From NCBI GenBank assembly GCA_022457065.1, contig JAJGBQ010000004.1:1922001-1986000 (forward strand): 64,000 nt of DNA. The letters are read 5' to 3'. The notes under the pieces were generated by a model. That model had not been told where the DNA came from and did no database searches. It saw nothing but the letters and a program-made list of their open reading frames with translations. This DNA is from Curvularia sp. ZM96. Lineage: Eukaryota; Ascomycota; Dothideomycetes; Pleosporales; Pleosporaceae. Position numbers and translations under genes: made by a program. Positions 47,969-59,600 of this stretch are shown here, one piece after another; within the stretch, counting starts at the first letter, position 1; each line of letters starts with the position of its first letter.

Positions 47969-49214
47969 GGCCGAATGCCGCTTCTGGTGGGGTTGGCCGT
48001 CCGAGTAGTTTGTCGTTTTGGCCACCTGGTACCTCTCCCATTTTCAAAACTTCTTGCTGCTAGGGGCCAGCCACGGCATTTGGTAGTGTCATTTGCACAT
48101 ACATGTGCTGGCGTTTTTTTCTTCATTTGTCTATGCAATTACGCGAGCAGCCGCTGAAGACACGATACGGAACACCTGGATTTTTTCCCTCAGGTATCAC
48201 GAATCGGATCATCGGCGCAACACGGTTTTAACGATCTGGACCATCTTCTATGTACTATATACCAAGGTTTGCCTGGGTCGTAACTGTTTTCTGCTTTTTC
48301 GGTTGGCTGGTCTCGCCGATATACTTTCTTGAGACACTTTTATTTCGGTCACTCCTACGGTTTCGTCCACTGTGTCATCCAATTGTTTCCTTCAATCTCT
48401 CTTCTCGTTCTCTACTCATCACCATCGGCGCTCGGTACAGTGTTTCCAAAAGCTCGGATCCTTTCTGCATTCAGCATTATGATTCAGTACGATCGTCTTT
48501 TGTTCGACCTTGCCTTATTTTCGACGCCGCCTGGATACATGTAGCTCCTTCCCTGCTACAGCACGCCTCTCCCTACGATATCTCCTTTCACCCCTGGCTC
48601 CGGACAGAAACTCTGTTCGGGACTGAACACACCACACTCGATCCGACCCGATACGTTACATGCTGACATGCATGTCATTTATTATGGACTTTCCTGCAGT
48701 TCCTCTCCCTCCCCTGGAAATTGCAATCAACGAGCGCTACGAATTGGCTCAAGTTAACGTTAGTCATCTTCTGGCTAGCATTGCTAGCCGGAAGACCTGA
48801 CTAGTCTGAGGGGTTCTATCCATTCAACCACAGGTACGCTTTGGAGAGCAGTATGTCAGATGATAGAAACAGTATCTAAATTGCTGTGTCGTTTCAACAA
48901 ATATCATCTGCATGGAACTTGGAAGTAACTCCTCGGTGGAAAGAAAACGAAAAAACCATACTCATTATACATATCAGTAAATTTGAAAAAATCCTTTTGA
49001 GAGCACGATTGGAGAAGATGAGATTGTCGGCAGGGCGACTGGTGCCATGGTAAAGCTGCTATTCCGAGCGGCCAAACAATGTCTTGTATGACATGGTATC
49101 TACGGCAACTCGAAGCTAGATTCTATATCTTGTCCAATGCAAATCTACTTTTCTCTCAACCTGACGATGCTGTGACTTGATTTTTGCATATATCCTCTTC
49201 CTTCTGATGATTCC
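47969..49214. other. Convergent 3' region of DHH1 and COG5 with a strong hairpin
   Basis: 1.2 kb between tail-to-tail genes. No coding gene supported. It contains a T-rich presumed DHH1 3' UTR and the inverted repeat at 48761-48803. Confidence 0.5.
48761..48803. repeat. Near-perfect inverted repeat (hairpin)
   Basis: Left arm 48761-48780 (TAGTCATCTTCTGGCTAGCA) pairs with right arm 48782-48803, whose reverse complement is the same apart from a two-base insertion and one T/C difference (a G-U pair in RNA). Only one base separates the arms, so this would form a long stem with a minimal loop. It lies in the convergent 3' space of DHH1 and COG5. It could be a 3'-end structure, a processed small-RNA hairpin or a palindromic remnant of a mobile element. 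Confidence 0.7.
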
Positions 49215-50594
49215 TCATTTGATCTGACCAATTATACTACTCACCATGACAGCAGCCTCCCTCTCCCACGTCGTCGCTGCCGCATTATTATTACCACTGC
49301 CCTTTGCCGACGACGCACTAGTACCAGGAAACTGACTCCCACGATTCACACATTCCCTGACTAGATCTCTCACTTTATCCTTGTTACTCTTGAGCGTGCG
49401 CGCAGACACGCCGCCCCTGTTCATGAGATCCTGCACTCTAGGCGCCATATTCGACGCGAGTGTGCGCCAGAAATAGCTGGGTAGCGACGATGTATCGAGG
49501 GCTTGGAGGAGGGGCTGAAGTAAGTTTGTCTGTGACGACGACGATGAGAGAAGCGGATGCACGGGTGCCTTTGTCGATTCAAGAAGTGACTGCAGGGCCA
49601 CGATATTCTGGCACCTGGCCGAGATTTCTAGCAACGTGCGGTCGAGAGAAGGGAGTTGAGCTAAGGCGCGGGCGAGCGAGGCAAGCGAGGATTTGATTTG
49701 TGTTTGGAGGTATTCTTGGAGTCCGGTGAGCATGAGTGTTGGTTCGAATGGTGGTATCGTTGGAGTCTTGGTAGTCGTAGACGCTGATGAAGGCACAGGC
49801 GAGAGAAGATACAAAGTATACAGTGCCGAAGTCGTTCTCGCCTTCGTATCTTCATTCTGCGCAAACGACAACGCTGATGAAGAAACTCCTGCAGACGACG
49901 AAAGCAACGACGACATTGAGAATTCCTTAATCACCTGGTGTGCGCGCGAGGATATGCTTCGTTCACCGGGGTTCACCAGCTCCGCTTTCAACGTGTTGAT
50001 TACGGTCACCCTGTCCAATCCTTCTCCTTCTTCCCCCGGCTTCGAGGCACCCAGTATCTGGCGCAAAGATAGCAATGTATCAGTTGAGCGCACCATGGCG
50101 CGGTGATCTTCCTTCTTCGCGCTGCCCACGCCCCCCAATTCCGCCATGCGGACTTCCAGCTGCCGACCCAGCATCAGACACCGCGCCACGGCTCGCCCTA
50201 GCTTGACCGTCTCGCACAGTCTCTCAGCGGTAAGTTGCACTTGGGCGGCGACTTCGTACCGCTCAATGACTTCCTTTTCAAGCGTGCGGTACGACTCGGT
50301 CAGACTGGCGATCTGGCCTTCCACCTCGTGCAGGATGCGCGTACTCGAATCGGCATGTTCGCGGGTGTGTTCGAGAAGCGGTAGTGCGGATTTTGTCGTT
50401 AACGTGTCTATGTGTGTGTCGATTTCCTGGACATCGAAGAGGACGCGCGATAGTGGTGTGGACAGGTCTAGCGGGGTGTCGGAGGGGTTGTTGGTCGAGA
50501 GGACGAGCGTGTTGGCGAAGGATGTGGCCGAGAAGTCGGGGTCGAGAAAGGCCTCATAGTCGATGTAGGAGGGTTCGGCATCTTCGTTGGACAT
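49215..50594 (-). CDS. COG5: Conserved oligomeric Golgi complex subunit 5
   Basis: Intron-free, 459 aa from the chosen start. The N-terminus EPSYIDYEAFLDPDFSATSF is the typical Cog5 opening. Long amphipathic helices follow (DVQEIDTHIDTLTTKSALPL, ESYRTLEKEVIERYEVAAQV), as expected of a multisubunit tethering-complex protein. Cog5 works with Cog6-8 in tethering retrograde vesicles at the Golgi. The region carries an LLSSSAGVSSSALSF stretch and a Ser/Asn-rich insertion near the end. It is shorter than animal Cog5 (~830 aa) but matches the truncated fungal form. An in-frame ATG at 50693 would add 33 residues without conservation, so I prefer 50594. Confidence 0.85.
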   Translation of the reverse strand: MSNEDAEPSYIDYEAFLDPDFSATSFANTLVLSTNNPSDTPLDLSTPLSRVLFDVQEIDTHIDTLTTKSALPLLEHTREHADSSTRILHEVEGQIASLTESYRTLEKEVIERYEVAAQVQLTAERLCETVKLGRAVARCLMLGRQLEVRMAELGGVGSAKKEDHRAMVRSTDTLLSLRQILGASKPGEEGEGLDRVTVINTLKAELVNPGERSISSRAHQVIKEFSMSSLLSSSAGVSSSALSFAQNEDTKARTTSALYTLYLLSPVPSSASTTTKTPTIPPFEPTLMLTGLQEYLQTQIKSSLASLARALAQLPSLDRTLLEISARCQNIVALQSLLESTKAPVHPLLSSSSSQTNLLQPLLQALDTSSLPSYFWRTLASNMAPRVQDLMNRGGVSARTLKSNKDKVRDLVRECVNRGSQFPGTSASSAKGSGNNNAAATTWEREAAVMVSSIIGQIK

Positions 50595-50999
50595 GGCGGG
50601 AGCTGGGAGTTGGAGCCCGTGCCGGTCACATTTAGAGTGGCTTGCTTGTGAGAGAGGTGGGACAGGGATGCTTATCTTAGCGTGCTGGTGCATCGTCACG
50701 TCACGTCTACAACTCTAAAGTACCACAGTGCAGAGCAAGCGACTGGTGGTTTGGTTCGAGCCTCTGAGACCCGTTGAGATTGAGTTTATTCTAACTTGGA
50801 CACGGATTTGTTTCATGTTCCAGTCTTGTCTTTCAAGAAATACTGACACAGAAGATAGGTTTTGAAGAGAATGCAAACGCTTTCACGTTGGCACCATATT
50901 CATTGGTTCGACAGATTGAAATCGCTATGCTAGACACGGATATAACACCAAAAGCGCCTTCAAGGTATATAGTACCAACCCAAGTCCCAGATATATTGC
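50595..50999. other. COG5 promoter and VPS4 3' region
   Basis: 405 bases between two minus-strand genes. No gene supported. Confidence 0.5.
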
Positions 51000-52472
51000 T
51001 TAAGCCCCCTCGCTTCCAAACTCTTGAGTCCATTCGGCGCTACGCTTGAGGTCCTCGCCGCTGACCGTCGGTCTTGAAGCCTTGATGGCCTTGATGAAAT
51101 CCTTGACCTTGAGAGGTGGCTCAAGCAACTCGTCGCCATCAAGATCTGTCCATGACTTCTCCTGTGCTTGAGGATCGCCGGGAGAGCAGGGGGTCCATTT
51201 TGTTTGGCCGTCTACAACAACCGGCTTGTAGTGTGTTGCTGTCTGAATCAGGCGTACAGGCTGCATGAGCGCGTCTTGCACTGCAATGGAAATATCCGAA
51301 CCAGAGTAGCCTTCGCTGAGCTCTGCCAGCTTCCTGTAATCCGCTTGATTGAGTTCGCAAGGTGTGCTTCCAACTGCGAGTTCGAACATCTTCATGCGTG
51401 CGGGGAGATCTGGCAAACTGATGTGTACTCGTCGCTGAAATCGTCGTCGAATAGCGGAGTCGAGCTGCCATGGAATGTTTGTTGCGCCAAGAATGAGCAC
51501 ACCTTTGGAATCTTTGCCGACACCGTCCATCTGCACCAACAATTCGGTCTTGATACGTCTTGATGCCTCCGACTCGCCTTCTCCGCGGGGGCCGCAGAGG
51601 GCGTCGATTTCGTCGATGAAGATGATTGAGGGTTTGTTCTCGCGTGCCATACCAAAGAGTTGCTTAACGAGGCTGGAAAGCGTTAGTTATGCGCCTTGTA
51701 TAGTGAGGGTAGTTGTGACTTGCCGTTCTGATTCACCCATCCACTTGCTGACTAGATCCGAACTGGATACACTGAAAAACGTGCTGTTCGCTTCGGTCGC
51801 AACAGCCTTTGCCAGATAACTCTTACCGGTACCAGGAGGTCCGTACAGCAATATCCCCTTCCATGGTTGTCTTTTTCCAGTGAACAGATGTGGGAATTTG
51901 ATGGGTAATATGACGGCTTCCTTTAGTGCTTCTTTCGCCGCTTCGAGACCGGCTACGTCCTCCCATCGGATGTTGGGCTTTTCAGAGAGAATGGCTCCAG
52001 CAAGCGCACCGCGAAGCTTCTTGGAGTCGGCATCCTGCTCGCCTTCGTCGTCGTCACTGTCACATGTTAGCATGATGACGCTCGTAACCTTGTATGCGTG
52101 ACTATCAGTACCCTCCACCCTTGCCGCTCCCGCCTGCTGCTTTTCCATTTGAGCCCATGGCTGCTGGCTTCTTGCGATTCGAAGCATCGTTCTGGTTCAA
52201 GTGCTGCTTGAGCTTTTCGGCGCGCTCCATGTATTCAGCGACCTTGCCGCGAATCATTTCCTTGGACTTTTGGTTCTTCTCCCATTTGAGAGCAAGCATG
52301 AAGAGCTCCACTAGCAAGTATCAGCATGCGAAGGCGTTTGGGGCTACATGTTGGGTGACGGACAGGCACTGTAGTACAGCTGGTAGGCTTTCTCATATTC
52401 GCCCGCCGTGTCGGTCTCAATGGCCTTCTTGACCGTTTCGATGGCCCGACCGAGGAAATCCGCATTGCTCAT
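51000..52472 (-). CDS. VPS4: Vacuolar sorting AAA ATPase Vps4
   Basis: 437 aa in four exons: 52472-52364, 52310-52112, 52056-51724 and 51672-51000. An N-terminal MIT domain (FLGRAIETVKKAIETDTAGE, then LYYSALELFMLALKWEKN) precedes a linker and one AAA domain. That domain has Walker A GPPGTGKS, the pore segment KWMGESER, Walker B IIFIDEID and arginine finger region RRRFQRR. The C-terminal helix with WTQEFG is typical. Vps4 disassembles ESCRT-III at endosomes. Intron 1 uses donor GTCCGT at 52363, which restores YYSALELF. The third intron (51723-51673) is GC-AG (CG|GCAAGT): GT alternatives break the frame into LVKQLFGMARENKPS. The gene starts 387 bp from the divergent prefoldin gene. Confidence 0.95.
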
Positions 52473-52859
52473 GGCTGCTATCGTGGGCCTAAACGGTGTC
52501 CGAGGGCTTTGTTGTGGGTGGGCGCGTTTGTGTATGGAGGAGCGAGCGGGTGGGGCATGCACGACCCGTGGAAGACAGTCTGTTGCGGCGCACAGGACAG
52601 CTGCTGTATGATACCGAGACTTTTGGCAGAACTGCACGCCGAGATTCTGGCAGAGGGTCGCTTGAACTGGGTTGTTGCAACGGGCGGTGCAGGGCGTGGA
52701 GGGAACCGTCAAGTCGCTGTATCCTACGGCTATGGCCAAGGCACCTAGCCCGCCCCGCGTTGCTTCTAACCGCTTTGGGAAAGTTTGTTATCCCACTTGC
52801 GACTTGCGAGCATACGAGACCGAACCCTCAGTCAAGCCTTACTCAGCATCACAAACGCC
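52473..52859. promoter_or_regulatory. Bidirectional promoter of VPS4 and prefoldin 6
   Basis: 387 bases separate the two start codons, so the promoters must overlap or share elements. No gene seen inside. Confidence 0.6.
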
Positions 52860-53435
52860 ATGGCAGAAGTGCAAAGGAAGCTGCAGGAACTTTCCGAGAA
52901 ATATCAAAGCCTCCAGGCTGGCAAGTAGCTGCCTTGGCCCGTGGGCGAGTGTTTGCTAACGTCGGAACAGATCTCGGAACCAAAGTCGAGGCACGCCAGA
53001 AGCTGGAGTCGCAACAACAAGAGAACAGCACCGTGAAGAAGGTAGCCAGTCAAGACCCGCGCATGCACGATATACGCTGAGACGCCCTGTTGCAGGAATT
53101 CGACCTTCTCGACGACGATGCAAACATCTACAAACAAATTGGACCGGTGCTGTTGAAGCAGGACAAGACAGAGGCAGTCATGGCCGTGAATGGGCGCTTG
53201 GAGTTTATCGACAAGCAAATGTAAGCACGGCTTGGTATTAGCAGAGTGCTATGTTGACTAGTATCAGTAAGGATATTGAGAAGCAGATTCAGGGCATACA
53301 GGAGAACAGTGAGAAGATCAAGGGCGAGGTACGTCAGTTCAACGGCCATGTCCAGGATAAGCACGCTGACCTGTTGACCAGATTATTCAGATTCAAACGT
53401 CGGCGCAGCAATCACAAGCCGCAGCAGCGTCGTGA
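52860..53435 (+). CDS. YKE2: Prefoldin subunit 6
   Basis: 123 aa in five exons: 52860-52920, 52971-53041, 53096-53220, 53268-53328 and 53382-53435. It is a beta-type prefoldin: an N-terminal helix (VQRKLQELSEKYQSLQADL) and a C-terminal helix (KDIEKQIQGIQENSEKIKGE) flank a beta region (YKQIGPVLLKQDKTEAVMAV, then NGRLEFIDKQI). Prefoldin hexamers pass unfolded actin and tubulin to the CCT chaperonin. The first intron (52921-52970) is GC-AG (G|GCAAGT, GCTAAC branch). The GT three bases on would shift the frame out of DLGTKVEARQKL. The final exon is only 18 codons and ends in an Ala/Gln-rich tail. Confidence 0.93.
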
Positions 53436-55060
53436 GGTTTTTCGTTACAAGAGAAGACAGATCAATAAGATACCCAATTCATGGAAATTGTTTCGGTCCT
53501 GCCGCCTACGCCGTGTTGCCGTGAACGGCCAAAGCCAAGACTTGGGCTGACGATTGGGTTGCTCAACTGTAAGCTCTGAACCATGACAGCTGACGTGCGC
53601 AAACGCAATGGCATGTTTCCTGTGAAGGGCTCGGGAAATGTTTCAAGCCATTACGCCATGGAAGGAGGCGGCACCGAGAGCATGCTCTGTGTAAGCAGGA
53701 GCTTGGCAAAAACTATACATAACCATGACAGCTGCGAGTGTGTGGCATCAATGTAAAAGGCGTCGTCGGTGTTATAGGCGATGCCGAGCAGGGTGAAGTC
53801 GATTGCACTTTAGCTGGATACAGTACATCTAGCATGCCATTGCACCCTGTCATTACCACCGCATAAGCAGCACCGAACACATGGGGGCTGTGCGTGTCTT
53901 CCCGTGGCTCAAACGGCTTCGCACGACTCGGCATAGATGGGCGCACGTGGTTTGAGCGGAAGTAGGGTGATAAGTGCCGGTACCACCGGAACAGGCAACG
54001 AGCGGGTGAGCAGTTTCGGGTCTACACCCAGACGGGTGATCCTGCAATAACAAATACGACGTCAGGACGGCCAAGTCATGTCGCTGCGGGCTTGGTGACG
54101 AGATGGGATGCGCATGAACAGCGTCTCCGGAGTATTTCCTTTTTGTTTCCCGGAGCGTCTGATGGGGCTCCCCGCGCCAGGCTCGCCAATGGGGGCGCAG
54201 AAGGGCCGCTGCATGTTACAGAAGCTCACGATTCGAACCCTTTATTTTTGCATTGCCAGGAGGGCGTGCGATCTGGGCGGGACTGACAGCGGAACCAGCC
54301 GTGGGCGTCTTCTTGTGCTCTCAATTGCAGTTGCTAGTCGACGGTAGGCGTCGAAACGGTTCGGGTGCCATGGTTGCGTCTCGTTGGGCATGGGATGGGA
54401 GATGCTGAGGCAACACCACGGGGATTCCCAGGCACACCCTCGACGGCCGCGCAGCCTGCAGGCAGCACACAGAGGCGGTGTTTCTCCCTCTCGCCGACAC
54501 TCTCGTCAAAGACCACCTGGCTCCACAGACTCGCATCATCTGTAACAGCTGAGCACTAGCGCTAGGCCAGTCGTGCCGTTGCTTCAGTCTTGCGCAGGGT
54601 TCCGTGATTGGCTGCACGCTAACGAACCAACGCCTTTTCCAGGCCGACAAGAGCGCAACTCTCTGTCCCCTTCTCTACCTCTGGCAGTGACCGTCTTCCG
54701 CTGGTCTTCCTCCTGATCGTGGGCCTTTTCCCTTCTTTGTTGCTTGATATATTACCCGCTCTCTTCTTATTGCGCTGCTTGCTCGTGCCCTCCCGCAAAG
54801 CGCTGCCCTCTGCACCCACCAGCTCTTCCGCGATACTGTCTCTCCCCTGACACTTCGCACCTCGGGCTCTCCTTTGAGGCACAGCTGGGACTGCAGGAGA
54901 CTCTCGTGTGCACCCATTACTTACAATCTCTCTCGATTCCATCCTCGAGCCGCTGTCCGCCAGCCCCCGCCATCCTCGATGCTCGTATCCATCTTACTGA
55001 CAGCCAGCCAGAATTCCAACCCACCCACTATATCCGCCACCTTGGACAGCGATCGCCATC
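53436..55060. other. Intergenic, 1.6 kb, with pyrimidine-rich VTS1 leader
   Basis: No gene supported. 54650-55060 is strongly C/T-rich and probably forms the VTS1 5' leader. The middle part is ordinary and holds only short frames. Confidence 0.5.
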
Positions 55061-57005
55061 ATGTCTGCCAGCCAACTCGCCGCCAACAGAAACAGCACCC
55101 CCGAGGGCTCTAGCTCCCTGCGCCCGCCCCAGGCCCGCGCTTCGCTCGGGGCGAACCACCATCTCCGCGCCTCAGCTGATCTGGGTGGTTTCCCCTCCCC
55201 TCTGGCCAACCGTGGCATTCGCCCCGCCTCCGAGATCTACTTCGGCCGCAACAACACGCAGTCGGGCAACCCGGACGAAATGGAGCGTGCCGCCCAGCAG
55301 TGGCTTGCCGACATTGATCAGTATGAAACCACTCTCGAGGAGATGGCGACAGCCACCCTTGATCAGGACTTCAAGGACGAGTTGAGCGCCATCGAACAGT
55401 GGTTCCGTGTGCTCAGCGAGGCCGAGAGGACTGCCGCTCTCTACGCTCTCCTGCAGCAGACGACCCAGGTTCAGATTAGGTTCTTTATCCAGGTCCTCCA
55501 ACAAATGTCTAAGAATGTGCCCATGTCTGGAGTGCTTTCTCCCGCCAACTTTGGAGAGAAAGGTGAGAATTGACGCTTGTTCTTCCTGATCGATTTCCAT
55601 ATTGACGTTGGCTAGATCCAATGACGCAGAAACTGACCGATGCCATGAGCAAGCTCAACACGGGCGAAAACCGCCATTCCATGGGTCTTGGTCGTCCCCC
55701 GCCATCCCCGGGTGCTGGAAAACGCAACTCGGGATTGGAAACATCCACCATCAACCGCATGTTCCCAGATGCAGCCGCCGCTATCGCAAAGCAAAAGGCC
55801 GAGTTTACTGACGTGGTAGGTGTTGCACCGGCATCTAACCGCAACAGCACTGTCGGCGACCGTACTTCGATGGCAGCGCCTACCATCTCTGCGCCCGAGG
55901 ACAACAAGAGGGAGAACAATGGTCCGCCGGCGTCTCCCTGGAACGAAGGCGCAAATCGTCCCAAGTCCTCCGGTCAGCAGCAACAGCAGCAGCCCATGGG
56001 CCAATTCTCGCAACCCCCTCCATCTGCTGGTCTCCGCTCCCCTCGTCTTCCCCTACAGAGTGATAGCAACAACGTACAGACTACTACTCTGAACGCGCTC
56101 GAAGCAAACTCCAACATGCCACTCCTTTCGCCTGCTTATCAGCCTGGCGGCAGCTGGGCGTCTCAACTGAGCACCCCAATGGTTGCCAACTTTAGCCAGT
56201 CCAACAACCAGGCTGATATGGTTGCCAATGCTACCGCTATGAAGCTTGCTGCACTCTCCACTGTTAACAATCGCATTCAGCTGGATGATGTGCGCAAGTT
56301 CCGTCGCGCTCGTTCATCGGATAACGGTCCTATGTCGCCTGGTATGCCTCAAATGGGCAATGGAAACATTCTCATGACGAACGAAATGGGCCAGGTCTTG
56401 ACTCCACAGCAAGCTGCTGCTCTACAGGCGCAGCAGCTGGCGGCCATGAATGGCCGCCGCTCTCGCCCCAGCTCTCCAGGTTTTGCAATGCAAGGCCAGG
56501 GTATGGGCATGGGAGCTATGGGCAGCTTTACTTCCCCTCAGGCCAATGGTTTCCTAGCCGCTGATTATGGAGCTGGAATGATGAACAACGGCATGGGCGC
56601 CCTTAATCTGGCTCAGTTTGGACTCGGCAGCGGAGGCAACAACGACGGCCACGGCTTCCTTGGTGATAACATTGACCGTGGCCGATCCCCCCGAGGCCGT
56701 CGCGGTAGCTCCAAGCCTCCGGAGGATCCTACCGATCCTGGCCTGCTTGCAGACATCCCTAACTGGCTTCGAAGTCTCCGACTGCACAAGTACACGGATA
56801 ATCTCAAGGATCTTAAATGGCAAGAACTTATTGAGCTTGACGACGAAGGCTTGGAGAAGCGCGGAGTCAATGCTCTCGGTGCGCGTAGGAAGATGTTGAA
56901 GGTGAGAACGTGATCCCACTAAATCTATGAACTCCTATAGCTAACGCAATGTTCTAGGTGTTCGAACAAGTCAAGGAAGCTCAGGAACAGGGCAAATTGC
57001 GATAG
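55061..57005 (+). CDS. VTS1: SAM-domain RNA-binding protein Vts1 (Smaug homologue)
   Basis: 611 aa in three exons: 55061-55562, 55616-56901 and 56958-57005. The N-terminal conserved block (about residues 60-165) includes EMERAAQQWLADIDQYETTL, then LSAIEQWFRVLSEAERTAAL and YALLQQTTQVQIRFFIQVLQ. The middle is Gln/Asn/Gly/Met-rich and probably disordered. A SAM domain lies at about 548-606 (DIPNWLRSLRLHKYTDNLKD, then LKWQELIELDDEGLEKRGV) and crosses the last intron. Vts1 binds hairpins with a CNGG loop (Smaug recognition elements) in mRNAs and recruits the Ccr4-Not deadenylase. The last exon is just 16 codons including the stop. With DHH1 9 kb away, two mRNA-decay factors lie in this window, without evidence of co-regulation. 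Confidence 0.93.
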
Positions 57006-57582
57006 ATTCCCTGACTTATGCCTCTGGACTCGGTGTTGTGTACGGGCTCACCTCGAAATATAGATATACGATGGAAAAGCGACTACCTCCAGCTGGTACG
57101 GATACATATGCTCCGTCAGGTCTGGGTACGCATATGACGACATGCTTTTATGCACTGAGGTCTGAATTGGACGCTGTTACGTTCGCCCATCGTATATCGA
57201 AGGCCGTTTTTTTTTGTACAAATGTATTAGTGTGATTTTTCTAGTTTATGGTTAGGGTAGAGGGGCCGGGAAACGGCAAAAATTAATGATGCTATTGTGT
57301 ACTCTTGCATAGGATGTAACTCTATATCTTGCATGTCTACCGACTGAATGGTACGGCCCCCAACGACGTTCCCGACTCTTGCCGACGACACAGCCATGGC
57401 ATTGACTAAGCAGCATGTGAGCTGCAGAACTAGAAGCTGCCTTCAGCTCGACATCAACAGCACTACCTGCTAGATTTACAGGTATTGAATATCAGAAATT
57501 TCACCACTCCGCTGAACGGATCGACGATAGCGTTCTTGGCCGACTGAAACTCATAATTGACCCACTACGCCGTAGGCCTTCG
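57006..57582. other. Intergenic between VTS1 and the Zn2Cys6 gene
   Basis: 577 bases. VTS1 3' region and promoter of the regulator. No gene seen. Confidence 0.5.
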
Positions 57583-59600
57583 ATGGATCAGGCGTCATGC
57601 GACAAGCGTATCGACCGCGTTGTCTTGGCATGTGTCCAATGCCGGAGCAGGCATGTCAAGTGCGATGCGGAGCAGCCCGTATGCAAACGATGCAAGCGCG
57701 ATGGAAAAGAATGCGTGTACAAGAAATCGAGAAGAGGAGGGCTGGATAAAGCGGCCCTTGCAGCACGACGACTACGATTGCAACAAGAAGCCGAGAGAGC
57801 CCATCAGAACACGTCCTCCGTGGAAGGTAGCCATAGCTCTGAGCAGCACTTGCCGACAGGCCCATCTTCCACCCAGTCATCTTCGGACATTTTCTCAAAC
57901 ACGGTCACTGACGAACCACTATCCATCACCTCATCACAGTACTTGGAGCAAAACCATGTGGCTTTCCAGATCGACAAAGACCGTCTTTTAGAGCTGTACT
58001 ATGAAAACTTCTGGCCTTCGTTTCCCATCGTCCTGCCATATCCGTATCTCCAGACCCGGCGACTGAATGCAAATCATGGCATGGAAGCACTACTGTCTGT
58101 TTTGCAATGGATCGGTTCGTTGTACGCTCCCTGGGTACCATCGGAGCCTTATAAGGAAGCCGCTCTCGAGGCACTCGATCCACTCACGCTTGTACACACT
58201 CCGTTCAATGTACAAGCGATCATGCTATTTGCCCTTGCGGAGTTTCACTGTGATTTCAGGAGCGAGGCCCGCCAGAGGCTTGAGACAGCTATCACCATCG
58301 CCTTGGCTCTTGGAATGAACGAGAAGGACTTTGCACAAACGTATGGCGAAGATGACCCTGTGCTAGCAGAATCTTGGAGGAGAACCTACTATATTCTGTA
58401 TATTGTGGATCAGCACTTTGCTATTGTCACCAATACTCCGTTCTACACGCTACTAACGATACCGAATAATGTCGATCTGCCTTGCGATGACGAGTACTAC
58501 ACTTGTGGGGTATGTCGTACCAGTACGATGGGAATTATTGAGAAAATAACATGACTAGAAAATTCCTCCCGTGGCAACATGGGCCGAGTACCAGCTACGC
58601 GAGTTTGAAGAAGTAGAGGTGGTATACTCTTCCATTACCTATTTGTACGACGCTGCTATGGTTATCAAGTTCAGTGAGTATGAATTATAGACTCAGTGTT
58701 GCTATACCGCAGGTTACTGACCATACTAGTCTTGAGCACATTCTTAGAGACCTCTTCAGTAAATGAGGCCATGGTTGAAAGTTGCGACGCCAAATTTGCG
58801 ATCTGGTCGTCTTTGTTGCCGTCGTGTAAGAAAGATCCGCTTCTTCCCAATGGCGAAGTGGATGAGGTTATGTATGTCAATCAAACTTCACCTGTAGTTA
58901 TAGAATCTTTGCTGATGCTATGCCTCCGGCAGGTTCCTGGCACATATGGTCGTCACCATGTAAGTCCTTCGCCAACAGGTGTTTAACGACACATTGACAT
59001 GTTCACAGTACCATGTCGACAATTCATCGGCCGTTCTCGTCACTCGGCTACTGCCCAGGAGAACTCAATACGCGAGCTTTCGCAATGCCGTCACCGTTCA
59101 CACTCGTCCCAAAGGTAGGACGCAACGCACACACCGCACGCGTGCTTAAGGCCACAGAAATGCAAACCAAGCTTCTCGCAATCCCATGTGCTCTAGAAAA
59201 GCACAATCTATTCACAATGTGTTGCACAGCACAGATGGCTGCCGTACAAGTGTCCGCATGTACGCATCTGCTTGACGGGCAGGCTCTCTCCATAGCGCGC
59301 GATCGTGTCCGTCTTAGCATCGGTTTTCTGAAAACCATGGGTACTACCTGGCCTCTTGGAAAGAACATGGCACGAGAGGTCCAGGCCATTGCACGCGCGA
59401 GTTTCTCGAGTCCTCCTGTCCTGCAGACGGCAACTATGGAGGCGGAATCTATCACTGCGGAAGAGATTGAGCTGCCGCGCGATGAGTTGATATTTCCTGT
59501 TGATCCTTCGGTTCAGATTGATATATATGCGGGTCTTACGATTCCAGTGGATTGGAGCACCACGCCGTTTAGTTATCCGAGTTCGAATTCGTCGGGTTAG
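57583..59600 (+). CDS. Zn2Cys6 transcription factor with fungal-specific regulatory domain
   Basis: 600 aa in five exons: 57583-58509, 58559-58673, 58730-58871, 58933-58959 and 59009-59600. The zinc cluster is near residues 17-44, CVQCRSRHVKCD followed by PVCKRCKRDGKEC, with a basic KKSRRGG linker. The middle region (from ~125: LLELYYENFWPSFPIVLPYP, WIGSLYAPWVP, RTYYILYIVDQHFAIVTNTP) is the fungal transcription-factor domain. Exon 4 is a 27-nt microexon encoding FLAHMVVT within the conserved run into MSTIHRPFSSL; only this splicing joins both sides in frame. The target genes are unknown. The next gene on the same strand encodes an anion:cation symporter, a possible but unproven target. Confidence 0.88.

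Noticed and set aside
50700..50790. GGTTCGAGCC resembling a tRNA B box
   Set aside because: No A box or foldable cloverleaf upstream.
54225..54245. GATTCGAACCC resembling a tRNA T arm
   Set aside because: Flanking sequence does not pair into an acceptor stem and no A box is present.
54744..55385. 213-codon plus-strand frame overlapping the VTS1 start
   Set aside because: Shadow of the C-rich leader and VTS1 exon 1; VTS1 in the other frame is clearly the real gene.
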